The notes beneath the pieces were generated by a model that was not told the origin of the DNA, did no database searches, and was given only the letters and a program-made list of their open reading frames with translations. 11,963 nt of DNA from Candidatus Bipolaricaulota bacterium (lineage in GTDB: Bacteria; Bipolaricaulota; Bipolaricaulia; RBG-16-55-9; DRXL01): assembly GCA_026414955.1 (NCBI GenBank), contig JAOAIA010000044.1, positions 1 to 11,963 of the forward strand, written 5' to 3'. Both the position numbers and the translations under genes were made by a program. Every line of letters starts with the position of its first letter. Within the stretch, counting starts at the first letter, position 1. Below, piece by piece: positions 1-6,729 of this stretch.

Positions 1-4
1 GGTC

Positions 5-1858
5 TCACCTGGGCGAGCCATCTGTCTGCTCCAAGAGTGATTGTGTGTCTGGAGATGAGGGGACGCGCAGCGCATTGTAAAGCCGCCGCGCTACCGCATC
101 GGGGAGCACGGTGCACAGCTCCGCGACGCTGGCGCGCCGGATGCCCTGCACCGATCCGAATCTTTCGAAAAGCCGTTGCTTGCGCACCGGCCCCAGCCCC
201 TCGATCTCGTCCAGCACCGACTCCAAAAATCTCGTGCGGCGCACCACCCGATGATAGGTGAGCGCGAACCGGTGGGCCTCATCGCGAATTCCTTGCAAGA
301 GGTGCAACGCTGGGGACTCTCGCGAAAGCACCAGGGGCTGCGCACGGTTTTCTACGAAGATATGCTCGTGCTCCTTGGCCAGGGCTATCGTTGGGATTCC
401 CTCATAGCCGAGCTGACGCAGAGCCGCCCGCGCCGCGCTGAGCTGCCCCTTGCCCCCATCTATCAAGATGAGATCGGGCAGGGGCAAGAAGCGCTCGTCC
501 CCCACGCGCGCCCGCTCTATACGCCGTCTGAGTACTTCGGCGATCATAGCAACGTCATCAATGCCCGACACCGTCTGCACCCGAAATCGTCGGTATTCAG
601 ACTTTCTCGGCGAACCATCCCAGAAGACGACCATCGAGCCGACGGCGTGAGCGCCGTGAAGATTGGAGATGTCATAGGCTTCGATGCGCCGTGGTAACTT
701 TTCTAAACCGAGAACGCGCTGCAGCTCCGAGAGGACACTCCTCTCCCTTCGTATTGAGGAGGGACCGGAAGAGAGAGAGGCGCGCAGAGCCAGCTCAGCG
801 TTATGCGCTACCAACTCTAAGAGCCTTCGATTGGGGCCGCGCGTGATCGCTTTCAGCTTCACCGGGCCGCCGCGCCGCTCCGAAAGCCAGTGCTCAATGG
901 CGTCGGGTTCATCCAGAGCGCAGGGCACGAGGATCTCTTTGGGGATTTGTTCTGTCTTCCCGTAATACTGTTTGACGAACGCCGTCAGCAATTCGGACGG
1001 GCCGGTGTCAGGGGGAACTTCGACAAAGAGGCTGTCGCGCCCCACGAGCTTGCCCTCGCGCACGAAGAAGACCTGCACGCACGCTATCCCGTCACCAAAA
1101 GCGTAGCCGAGCAGGTCGCGCTCACTGGGGCGAGCAACAAGCTCTTGCTGCCCAGAGAAGAGTCTCTCTACCGCTGCGATCTGGTCGCGCAGGCGCGCCG
1201 CACGCTCGAACTCCAAGCGCTTGGCCGCTTCGGCCATGCGCGCGCGCAGTTCTTCGATGAGATCCCCTCTGCGCCCGCGCAGAAAGAGCGTCGCTCCTTC
1301 GACAAGTTTTTCGTACTCTTGGTGGGAGATCGCGCCGACGCAAGGGGCGTCGCACAGCCCGATATAGTGATCGAGACACGGGCGCTGGCGCGCCGGGATC
1401 TTTTCTAAAGAGAGGGCGCAGGTGCGCAACCGAAAGATCTTTTGCAGGATTTTTATGGTCTCGCGCACGGCGTCGCCGTTGGTGTAGGGGCCGAAGTATT
1501 GCCCGTCGCGTGCTGTGCGCCGCGCGATCTCGATCCTTGGGAACGGCTCATCTGTCAGCTTAATATACGGGTAGCGTTTGTCGTCCTTGAGGCGGATATT
1601 ATAGCGCGGCTGATGCTTTCTAATGAGTGTCGCTTCCAGGATGAGCGCATCGCGCTCCGTGCGCGTGACGATGTACTCAAAATCTGAAGCCTCGCGCATG
1701 AGGCGCTGGGTCTTCAGATCAGATGTTGTCTGGAAGTACGAGCGCACGCGCTCTTTGAGCGACGCGGCTTTCCCAACATAGAGAATCTCCCCCTGGGCGT
1801 CCTTGAAGAGATAGACGCCCGGCTCTGGCGGCAGGGTCTTCAGTTTGGCTTCCATCAC
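5..1858 (-). CDS. uvrC: UvrABC excinuclease subunit C
   Basis: UvrC makes the two incisions flanking a lesion in nucleotide excision repair, working with UvrA and UvrB in the cytosol. The 617-residue length is normal. An N-terminal GIY-YIG nuclease domain (about residues 12-90, with PGVYLF and ILYVGKA) is followed by four cysteines at 147, 161, 169 and 173, spaced like the known Fe-S ligands of UvrC. A UVR motif that contacts UvrB lies near 200-235. The RNase H-like endonuclease domain keeps Asp396 (AYDISN), Asp467 (LIDGGKGQ) and His529 (DEAHRF). A helix-hairpin-helix region lies at about 548-595 (EIEGLGPVRKQ). The start is GTG at 1858 or ATG at 1855. An extended -10 box only a few bases upstream leaves almost no leader and no usable SD. 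It is divergent from the M20 peptidase gene. The function is essentially certain; the start is uncertain by one codon. Confidence 0.97.
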   Translation of the reverse strand: MMEAKLKTLPPEPGVYLFKDAQGEILYVGKAASLKERVRSYFQTTSDLKTQRLMREASDFEYIVTRTERDALILEATLIRKHQPRYNIRLKDDKRYPYIKLTDEPFPRIEIARRTARDGQYFGPYTNGDAVRETIKILQKIFRLRTCALSLEKIPARQRPCLDHYIGLCDAPCVGAISHQEYEKLVEGATLFLRGRRGDLIEELRARMAEAAKRLEFERAARLRDQIAAVERLFSGQQELVARPSERDLLGYAFGDGIACVQVFFVREGKLVGRDSLFVEVPPDTGPSELLTAFVKQYYGKTEQIPKEILVPCALDEPDAIEHWLSERRGGPVKLKAITRGPNRRLLELVAHNAELALRASLSSGPSSIRRERSVLSELQRVLGLEKLPRRIEAYDISNLHGAHAVGSMVVFWDGSPRKSEYRRFRVQTVSGIDDVAMIAEVLRRRIERARVGDERFLPLPDLILIDGGKGQLSAARAALRQLGYEGIPTIALAKEHEHIFVENRAQPLVLSRESPALHLLQGIRDEAHRFALTYHRVVRRTRFLESVLDEIEGLGPVRKQRLFERFGSVQGIRRASVAELCTVLPDAVARRLYNALRVPSSPDTQSLLEQTDGSPR

Positions 1859-1866
1859 ACCTAGAT

Positions 1867-1875
1867 ATTATCACA
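1867..1875 (-). promoter_or_regulatory. Extended -10 promoter of uvrC
   Basis: On the minus strand TGTGATAAT matches the extended -10 form TGnTATAAT at five of six core positions (-10 core 1867-1872, TG at 1874-1875). No good -35 box lies 17 bases upstream (CTATGA), as is typical of extended -10 promoters. Transcription would begin near 1860, two to five bases before the GTG/ATG start of uvrC, so the message would be nearly leaderless. The element sits directly beside the -35 box of the divergent peptidase promoter. Confidence 0.5.
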
Positions 1876-1878
1876 CAA

Positions 1879-1907
1879 TTGACAAGCCTTCATAGCGTTT
1901 GTACGAT
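1879..1907 (+). promoter_or_regulatory. Sigma70 promoter of the peptidase operon
   Basis: TTGACA at 1879-1884 is a perfect -35 box. After a 17-base spacer, TACGAT at 1902-1907 matches the -10 consensus at four of six positions. Transcription would start near 1914, giving a leader of about 24 bases that contains the SD GAGGAGG at 1926-1932. The region is shared back to back with the uvrC promoter. Confidence 0.65.
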
Positions 1908-1925
1908 AGCTCTATCTCTACACAT

Positions 1926-1932
1926 GAGGAGG
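1926..1932 (+). promoter_or_regulatory. SD that fixes the M20 peptidase start
   Basis: GAGGAGG lies five bases before ATG 1938. The context GAGGAGGCTCCyATG is also found, with y=T, at the small basic ORF on the minus strand (9094-9108). Confidence 0.85.
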
Positions 1933-1937
1933 CTCCC

Positions 1938-3299
1938 ATGCAGAAGACAGACTGGGCTGCGCTGGGGCAAGAGACCACCCAGACGCTCTCGGAACTCATT
2001 CAGATAGACACGACCAACCCGCCGGGGAACGAATATAAAGCGATAGAGTATCTGCGAGAAAAACTCGCTCACGAGGGGATCGCCAGCGAGATCTTCGAGA
2101 AAGAGCAGGGGCGGTCGAATCTCGTCGCGCGGCTGAAGGGCCAGCGCCCCGGCAAAAAATTGTTGTTGCTTTCGCACGTGGACGTCGTCCCCGCGCCCGA
2201 TCCCAAAAAATGGAAGTATCCTCCCTTCAGTGGGGCCATCGCCGAGGGATACGTCTGGGGCCGCGGGGCTTTGGATATGAAAAACATCACGGCAACACAC
2301 TACACGATCTTTACACTCTTCAAGCGCCTGAATATAGACTTCGCGGGCGAGCTGATCTTCGCCGCGACCGCTGATGAAGAGAAAGGCTCCACTTATGGAG
2401 CCGCGTGGCTCGCTCACATGCACCCGGAGACGCTGCGCGCCGATTGGTGCCTCACTGAGGGCGGCGGGATGCCCTTACAGATCGCCTCCAAGACTTTTTA
2501 TACGATTGAGAGCGTCGAGAAGGGCCTGTGGTGGTTCAAGGTGCGCGTCAAGGGCACGTCGGGGCACGGCTCGCTTCCTCATCCTGATAACGCCCTGACC
2601 AAAGCCGCGTATATTATAGATCGCGTCTCGAACTATAAATTCCCCAAGCAGATCGCCCCAGCAGTGCGCGAATTCATTCTGAAAGCGGGCGAGGCCCTCG
2701 GCCCGGAGATCAAGAAGATCGCCCTGGTGCTCTTAGATGAATCCCAAGAGCTTGATCTCTCAATGTTGCCCAAAGACTCCCCCATCAGTGCGACGCTCTT
2801 GAACGCCCTGGTGCGCACGACCATATCGCCGACGATGATCCACGCAGGCGTCAAAGAGAACGTCATCCCCGATAGCTGCGAATTTGTCTTAGACTGTCGG
2901 CTCGTGCCCGGCTACACCCAACAAAAAGTGCGTGAGACGCTTCTGGAGCTTGCCGACAGATACAAAAACGACATCGAAATCGAGACGATTCAACAACACG
3001 ATGTCTCGGAGTCGCCCATTGATGACCCGTTCTATAAGCTGATCGAGCGCACCGTGAAAGAAGAGCTTCCCAGCGTCGAGACCATTCCCATCATGTTGAC
3101 GGGCGCAACGGACTCACGCTTCGTGCGCGGGCTGGGCGTAAAGTCTTACGGGTTCTGCCCACTCTCAACCAAGATGAGCCTCGCCGACCGCGAGAAGCTC
3201 ATTCACAACGACAACGAGCGAGTAGACCTAGAGAGCTTAGAGCTGGGCGTGCGCGTGCTCAGCAAGATCGCTCTCAAAGCCCTGGAGGCACGACTATGA
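1938..3299 (+). CDS. M20-family metallopeptidase (dipeptidase/deacylase type)
   Basis: A zinc-dependent amidohydrolase of the M20 / ArgE / DapE / CPG2 family, 453 residues. The metal site is complete: His80 (SHVDVVP), Asp113 (GRGALDMK), Glu147-Glu148 (ADEEKG; the first is the expected general base), Glu174 (LTEGGG) and His423 (KLIHNDNE). A lid/dimerisation domain spans roughly 185-305, with SGHGSLPHPDNAL as its hallmark. There is no signal peptide, so it should act in the cytosol, either on peptides (dipeptidase or tripeptidase) or on N-acylated amino acids; the sequence does not settle the substrate. ATG 1938 is chosen because GAGGAGG lies five bases upstream. An ATG 13 codons earlier (1899) would begin upstream of the -10 box and is unlikely. 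The stop overlaps the start of the next gene (ATGA), so the two peptidases are co-transcribed and probably translationally coupled. Confidence 0.93.
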   Translation: MQKTDWAALGQETTQTLSELIQIDTTNPPGNEYKAIEYLREKLAHEGIASEIFEKEQGRSNLVARLKGQRPGKKLLLLSHVDVVPAPDPKKWKYPPFSGAIAEGYVWGRGALDMKNITATHYTIFTLFKRLNIDFAGELIFAATADEEKGSTYGAAWLAHMHPETLRADWCLTEGGGMPLQIASKTFYTIESVEKGLWWFKVRVKGTSGHGSLPHPDNALTKAAYIIDRVSNYKFPKQIAPAVREFILKAGEALGPEIKKIALVLLDESQELDLSMLPKDSPISATLLNALVRTTISPTMIHAGVKENVIPDSCEFVLDCRLVPGYTQQKVRETLLELADRYKNDIEIETIQQHDVSESPIDDPFYKLIERTVKEELPSVETIPIMLTGATDSRFVRGLGVKSYGFCPLSTKMSLADREKLIHNDNERVDLESLELGVRVLSKIALKALEARL

Positions 3300-5140
3300 C
3301 TCCTGAAGAGTTCTTGGATGCGTTGCTCAACATCCCTGGCTTAGTAGACCCACATGTTTCTCCTGATGGCAAGTGGGTCGCGTGGACATGGTTTCGCGTT
3401 GGCCCAGCGGCCGATGTCTTCGTTGCGCCTACAGATGGCTCAAGTCCCCCCATACGCTTGACTGAGACCCCAGAGAACACTTTTGTCGTCTCCTGGACCC
3501 CCGATAGCAAAGCTGTCATCGTCGAAGAAGACAAAGGCGGCGACGAGCGCGTACAGCTCTTTCGCATAGAGATCGAGAGACCCAGCGTTATGATCCCGCT
3601 CACCGAGCCTAGTCCCAATTACTATATACGCGGAGGCCAGCTCCATCCCACCGGCCGCTGGCTTGTCTACGGCGCTAACTATGACTTTGAAAGATCTCAA
3701 GAGATCGAGCCGACGCTCATCTATCGCCATGACTTACTCACGAGGGAGCGCACGGTGCTGGCACGCCCGCAGCGCGGCGGCTATATCGTGCCCAAGCTCA
3801 ATCTCCAGGGAACGCATATCCTCTACCCGCGCAAAGACCTGCACCCTGCGGGCACCCAGGTCTGGCTCGTAGATATTGACGGTCAGAGCGACCGAGAGAT
3901 CTTGAACTTTGGGCCAACAGTCAAAGTAGAAGCGTCGTGGTTTCCCGACGGCCAGCGCGTGCTCTTTTTAGCAGAAGCTAAGACCCATCGGCGTCTCGGG
4001 GTCTGGGAGATGCGCTCTGGGCAAATTACTTGGCTGCTCGACGACCCGCAGCGCAATATCGAATACGCTTTTGTGCCAGCGAACAGCTCGAAGATCGTGC
4101 TTGTCGAGATCGCTCAAGCGCGGGTGCGCCCGGCGCTGCTTGATCTCAAAACTCACAAAGAATTTGTCTTGCCCAAGATCGAGGGCAATCTCATCCCCCT
4201 CGCGCCGCTCAATCGCGAAGAGACAGAATGGATCGGGGCGTACTACAGCGCGCGCCAGCCCACCGATCTCGTACGCTTCTCGCTCGACGCGCTTCGCCCA
4301 GAACGGTTTGTCAGTCTGACGCGCATCTGGGAACGCACCTCGGTGCGCCCTGGGGATCTTGTCCTCGCCGAAGAGATACGCTGGCGCTCTGTAGACGGCT
4401 TAGAGATTCAGGGCTGGCTCTATCGTGCGAAAGCTCATAAATCCACGGGCACGATTGTCTATATTCACGGCGGCCCTACGGCTCATAGTGAAGACCGCTT
4501 CAGCGCCCAGATTCAGTTCTTTGTCTCTCAGGGCTTTCACGTCTTCGATCCCAACTATCGCGGGAGCACCGGCTTTGGCTTAGCATTTCAAGAGAAGATC
4601 AAAGAGGACGGCTGGGGCGGCCGCGAACAAGACGACATCCGCACCGGAATTGAAAATCTCATAAAACTGGGGATCGCCCAGCCAGGCAAGGTCGGCGTCA
4701 CCGGGACTTCGTATGGCGGGTACTCTTCGTGGTGTGCGATCACCCGCTGGCCCCCAGAGATCGTCGCTGCAGCGGCGCCTGTATGCGGCATGACCGATCT
4801 CGTCGTAGACTATCAAACGACGCGCCCGGACCTGCGCCCCTACAGCGAAGAGATGATGGGCGGCTCCCCAGAACAAGTCCCACAAAAATACTACGAACGC
4901 TCGCCGATAAACTTCGTGCAGAATATTCAGGGCAAGCTCTTGATCGTCCAGGGGGTGCGCGACCCCAACGTCACCCCAGAGAACGTGCGGGCCGTCAGAG
5001 AAGCCCTTGATCGCGCGGGGATTCGCTATGAAGTGCTGGTCTTCGACGATGAGGGACACGGGGTCTTGCGCCCGCGCAATCAGAAGACCCTCTATCTGCG
5101 GCTAGCGGAGTTCTTCGCGCGAGCGTTGCAAGGGTGCTGA
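3296..5140 (+). CDS. S9-family serine peptidase (prolyl oligopeptidase / acylaminoacyl peptidase type)
   Basis: A 614-residue protein with an N-terminal beta-propeller (about 10-350) built of repeats such as VSPDGKWVAW, WTPDSKAV and WFPDGQRVLF, then a C-terminal alpha/beta-hydrolase domain (about 360-614). HGGP (391-394) forms the oxyanion region. The catalytic triad is Ser472 (GTSYGGYS), Asp556 (QGVRDPNV) and His588 (DDEGHG). The family cleaves short peptides, releasing N-acylated residues or dipeptides, or cutting after proline; the propeller excludes folded proteins. No signal peptide is seen, so it should act in the cytosol. It starts inside the stop of the M20 gene (ATGA at 3296-3299), implying one mRNA and coupled translation, and suggesting that this enzyme makes small peptides that the M20 enzyme finishes. 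The fold and catalytic class are secure; the precise specificity is not. Confidence 0.95.
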   Translation: MTPEEFLDALLNIPGLVDPHVSPDGKWVAWTWFRVGPAADVFVAPTDGSSPPIRLTETPENTFVVSWTPDSKAVIVEEDKGGDERVQLFRIEIERPSVMIPLTEPSPNYYIRGGQLHPTGRWLVYGANYDFERSQEIEPTLIYRHDLLTRERTVLARPQRGGYIVPKLNLQGTHILYPRKDLHPAGTQVWLVDIDGQSDREILNFGPTVKVEASWFPDGQRVLFLAEAKTHRRLGVWEMRSGQITWLLDDPQRNIEYAFVPANSSKIVLVEIAQARVRPALLDLKTHKEFVLPKIEGNLIPLAPLNREETEWIGAYYSARQPTDLVRFSLDALRPERFVSLTRIWERTSVRPGDLVLAEEIRWRSVDGLEIQGWLYRAKAHKSTGTIVYIHGGPTAHSEDRFSAQIQFFVSQGFHVFDPNYRGSTGFGLAFQEKIKEDGWGGREQDDIRTGIENLIKLGIAQPGKVGVTGTSYGGYSSWCAITRWPPEIVAAAAPVCGMTDLVVDYQTTRPDLRPYSEEMMGGSPEQVPQKYYERSPINFVQNIQGKLLIVQGVRDPNVTPENVRAVREALDRAGIRYEVLVFDDEGHGVLRPRNQKTLYLRLAEFFARALQGC

Positions 5141-5176
5141 AAAAAGAATCGTCCCAGCCTATAGGCCGGGACGATT
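5140..5176 (-). terminator. Intrinsic terminator of csp, possibly bidirectional
   Basis: The stem AATCGTCCC / GGGACGATT (9 bp), one A-C mismatch, then GCC/GGC and a TATA loop occupy 5147-5176. Read on the minus strand, the hairpin is followed almost at once by six T (5140-5145), the classic intrinsic form, so it should stop transcripts of csp. On the plus strand it begins six bases after the S9 peptidase stop but has only a weak T tail (GGTT), so it may stop that operon less efficiently. Confidence 0.85.
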
Positions 5177-5213
5177 GGTTGCAAGCTGATACTGAGCAGA
5201 TGGAAGCGTGCCC

Positions 5214-5264
5214 TGTCATTCTGAGCGAAGAATCCCAGACCCTTCGCTGGCGCTCAGGGTGACA
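5214..5264. repeat. REP-like dispersed palindrome
   Basis: An imperfect inverted repeat runs from TGTCATTCTGAGCGAAG to CTTCGC and CGCTCAGGGTGACA; 11 of 13 bases of the outer GTCATTCTGAGCG arm match the reverse complement of the other arm. From memory, this family (TGTCATTCTGAGCG.. / ..CGCTCAGGGTGACA) is scattered through the intergenic regions of many unrelated bacterial genomes; no search was possible. It has no coding capacity and lies within the 3' region of the csp transcript. Confidence 0.7.
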
Positions 5265-5284
5265 CCGGGTGCTTCAGCATCCGG
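5265..5284. repeat. Small hairpin next to the REP-like element
   Basis: CCGGGTGC and GCATCCGG flank a TTCA loop, giving eight pairs including one G-U type. It abuts the REP-like palindrome and lies 25 bases from the csp stop codon. It may be part of the same repeat unit or an RNA structure in the csp 3' untranslated region; the sequence alone cannot decide. Confidence 0.45.
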
Positions 5285-5308
5285 CTCAGACTCGCGCATC
5301 GCGTGAGA

Positions 5309-5515
5309 TTAGCTCTTCACGCGGACGTTCGCGGCACGCAGGCCCTTGGGGTCTTGCTCGATGTCGAACTCGACGGCTTGCCCTTCGCGCAGGGTCTTAA
5401 ACCCTTCGGCTTTGATGGCCGAGAAGTGCACGAAGACGTCCGGGCCGCCATTGTCCTGCTGGATGAACCCAAAGCCCTTGGCGTCGTTGAACCACTTGAC
5501 TTTGCCCGTCGCCAT
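5309..5515 (-). CDS. csp: Cold-shock domain protein (CspA family)
   Basis: A 68-residue single cold-shock domain that binds single-stranded RNA and DNA and acts as an RNA chaperone in the cytosol. It opens MATGKVKWFNDAKGFGFI. RNP1 (KGFGFI, 13-18) and RNP2 (VFVHF, 27-31) are intact, and the length is typical. The frame is open upstream to a longer 149-residue reading, but ATG 5515 is chosen because a very strong SD (AGGAGGGAGGT, 5519-5529) precedes it and the domain begins exactly there. A perfect promoter lies at 5655-5683, so the message has a leader of about 130 bases, reminiscent of the long leaders of cold-regulated csp genes. Whether this copy is cold-induced or constitutive cannot be told. 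It is divergent from the kelch gene. Confidence 0.96.
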   Translation of the reverse strand: MATGKVKWFNDAKGFGFIQQDNGGPDVFVHFSAIKAEGFKTLREGQAVEFDIEQDPKGLRAANVRVKS

Positions 5516-5518
5516 GTG

Positions 5519-5529
5519 ACCTCCCTCCT
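5519..5529 (-). promoter_or_regulatory. Very strong SD of csp
   Basis: On the minus strand AGGAGGGAGGT offers two overlapping SD cores (AGGAGG and GGAGGT) ending three bases before ATG. It decides the start against the longer upstream frame. Confidence 0.85.
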
Positions 5530-5576
5530 TGTGGCCTGAATTTGACTGTTCGACGACAACGACCTGCACGGAGGGT

Positions 5577-5612
5577 TCAGCCACCGGCAACGTCATTGAC
5601 TCTGACAGCCAT
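5577..5612 (-). other. Possible 11-codon upstream ORF in the csp leader
   Basis: Inside the csp leader a short frame encodes MAVRVNDVAGG and then stops. It is preceded by GAGGTG (5615-5620) four bases or fewer from its ATG, so ribosome entry is possible but the spacing is tight. It is flanked by a 7-bp inverted repeat (GCACGGA 5566-5572 and TCCGTGC 5624-5630), which could fold the leader over this SD. This may be chance; there is no independent evidence of translation. Confidence 0.2.
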
Positions 5613-5654
5613 CGCACCTCGCTTCCGTGCCACCTTGAAAGCGAAGACAGCCTG

Positions 5655-5683
5655 AGTATAGCACGGCGATTTGCGCATGTCAA
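5655..5683 (-). promoter_or_regulatory. Consensus sigma70 promoter of csp
   Basis: On the minus strand TTGACA (5678-5683), a 17-base spacer and TATACT (5655-5660) make a near-perfect housekeeping promoter. Transcription would begin near 5648, about 130 bases before the csp ATG. The hexamers and spacing are identical to those of the copA promoter at 10358-10386. Confidence 0.85.
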
Positions 5684-5696
5684 GAGCGGGAGGCGG

Positions 5697-5725
5697 TTGC
5701 TTTTTGACCACGTGCCCTCTAGAAT
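5697..5725 (+). promoter_or_regulatory. Possible promoter of the kelch gene
   Basis: TTGCTT (5697-5702), a 17-base spacer and TAGAAT (5720-5725). The -10 box matches five of six positions but the -35 box only three. The start would be near 5732, leaving a leader of about 30 bases with AGGAGGG at 5749-5755. The -35 box is only 13 bases from that of the divergent csp promoter. Confidence 0.4.
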
Positions 5726-5763
5726 CGGAGCATCGCAAACTGAATGACAGGAGGGCAAAGAAT

Positions 5764-6726
5764 ATGCGCTGGCTCAGAGCAGGAGCGTTCGCTTTGTTGA
5801 TAGGGATCACTGCCTATCCCTCTCACCAAGGGTCGGGCACGTGGGAGAGCCGCGCCCCATTGACGGTGCCGCGCGGCGAGGTCGCCGTCGCAGCACTCTT
5901 GGGCAAAATCTACGTTGTCGGCGGATTCGACGGAGACCGTCGCACCAGCTCCGTCGTCGAGGCTTACGATCCAACGACAGATCAATGGACGCGGATCGCT
6001 CCGTTACCGCGCGGGCTGAATCACCCTATGGCCGCAGGGGCCAACGGCAAGCTCTACGTCATCGGAGGGTATCTGGGGCCGGGGCTGAGCAACCCGACCG
6101 ACGCCATCTGGGAGTATGATCCAGCCACACGGCAGTGGAGCGAGAGGGCAAAGATGCCCACGGCGCGCGCAGCAGGGGCCGCCGTCGCTCTCGACGGGAA
6201 GATTTACGTCGTCGGCGGGGCACGCTCCGGGCGCTCTGTCGGGGACTTTGCTGTCTATGACCCTGCGCAGAATCGTTGGGCGGAGCTGCCCCCTATGCCC
6301 ACTGAGCGGGATCACATCGCCGCGGGGACGCACGGCACGAAGATCTACGTCGCCGGGGGCCGTCCCCCGTTCATCGGCGGGCTTAACGTCTTAGAAGCTT
6401 TTGATCTCGCGACTCAGCGCTGGCAGACGCTCGCCCCCATGCCCACAGGACGCTCAGGGATCGCCGGGGCGGTCGTGCGCGGGTGTTTTTACGTCTTCGG
6501 CGGCGAGGGCAACACCCAAACTGTCACGGGTGTCTATGCCCAGAACGAAGTCTACGATCCTAGAACGAATAGCTGGGAGCCTCAGCCCCCCATGCCCACG
6601 CCGCGCCACGGCATCGGTGCGGCAGCCTTGAACGACAAAATCCACATCCCCGGCGGAGGAACCAGACAGGGCTTCAGCGTCAGCAGCGTGCACGAAGTCT
6701 ATCACCCAACTAAGACGTGCGAGTGA
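5764..6726 (+). CDS. Secreted kelch-repeat beta-propeller protein
   Basis: A 320-residue protein with a short signal peptide (basic MRWLR, hydrophobic AGAFALLIGITAY, no lipobox cysteine), so it is likely exported. The rest is six kelch blades, each with a KIYVVGG-like strand and double glycine (53-54, 101-102, 151-152, 198-199, 246-247, 297-298) followed by a YDPxTxxW-type strand (YDPTTDQW, YDPATRQW, YDPAQNRW and so on). The C-terminal EVYHP segment can close the ring with the N-terminal strand. No catalytic domain, sorting signal or anchor is present, so it probably binds a protein or glycan; the ligand is unknown. ATG 5764 is chosen because AGGAGGG lies eight bases upstream and the signal peptide begins there; an upstream in-frame ATG (5671) would fall in the promoter region. 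Its stop is three bases from that of the convergent DsbA-like gene. Confidence 0.92.
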   Translation: MRWLRAGAFALLIGITAYPSHQGSGTWESRAPLTVPRGEVAVAALLGKIYVVGGFDGDRRTSSVVEAYDPTTDQWTRIAPLPRGLNHPMAAGANGKLYVIGGYLGPGLSNPTDAIWEYDPATRQWSERAKMPTARAAGAAVALDGKIYVVGGARSGRSVGDFAVYDPAQNRWAELPPMPTERDHIAAGTHGTKIYVAGGRPPFIGGLNVLEAFDLATQRWQTLAPMPTGRSGIAGAVVRGCFYVFGGEGNTQTVTGVYAQNEVYDPRTNSWEPQPPMPTPRHGIGAAALNDKIHIPGGGTRQGFSVSSVHEVYHPTKTCE

Positions 6727-6729
6727 TCG

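Noticed and set aside
176..697. Plus-strand frame of 173 residues, and another at 890-1408, inside uvrC
   Set aside because: Both are antisense to conserved uvrC domains, have no SD and show no recognisable motif; GC-rich codon structure explains them.
1890..2423. Minus-strand frame of 177 residues over the M20 gene
   Set aside because: Antisense to the metal-binding core of the peptidase, no SD, no recognisable domain.
5147..5284. Mobile element or CRISPR-like array in the hairpin-rich intergenic region
   Set aside because: The hairpins differ in sequence, there are no regularly spaced direct repeats, no transposase and no target duplication.
5309..5758. 149-residue version of the cold-shock protein starting at 5758
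   Set aside because: The extra 81 residues lie across the perfect csp promoter and leader, and the cold-shock domain starts exactly at the SD-supported ATG 5515.
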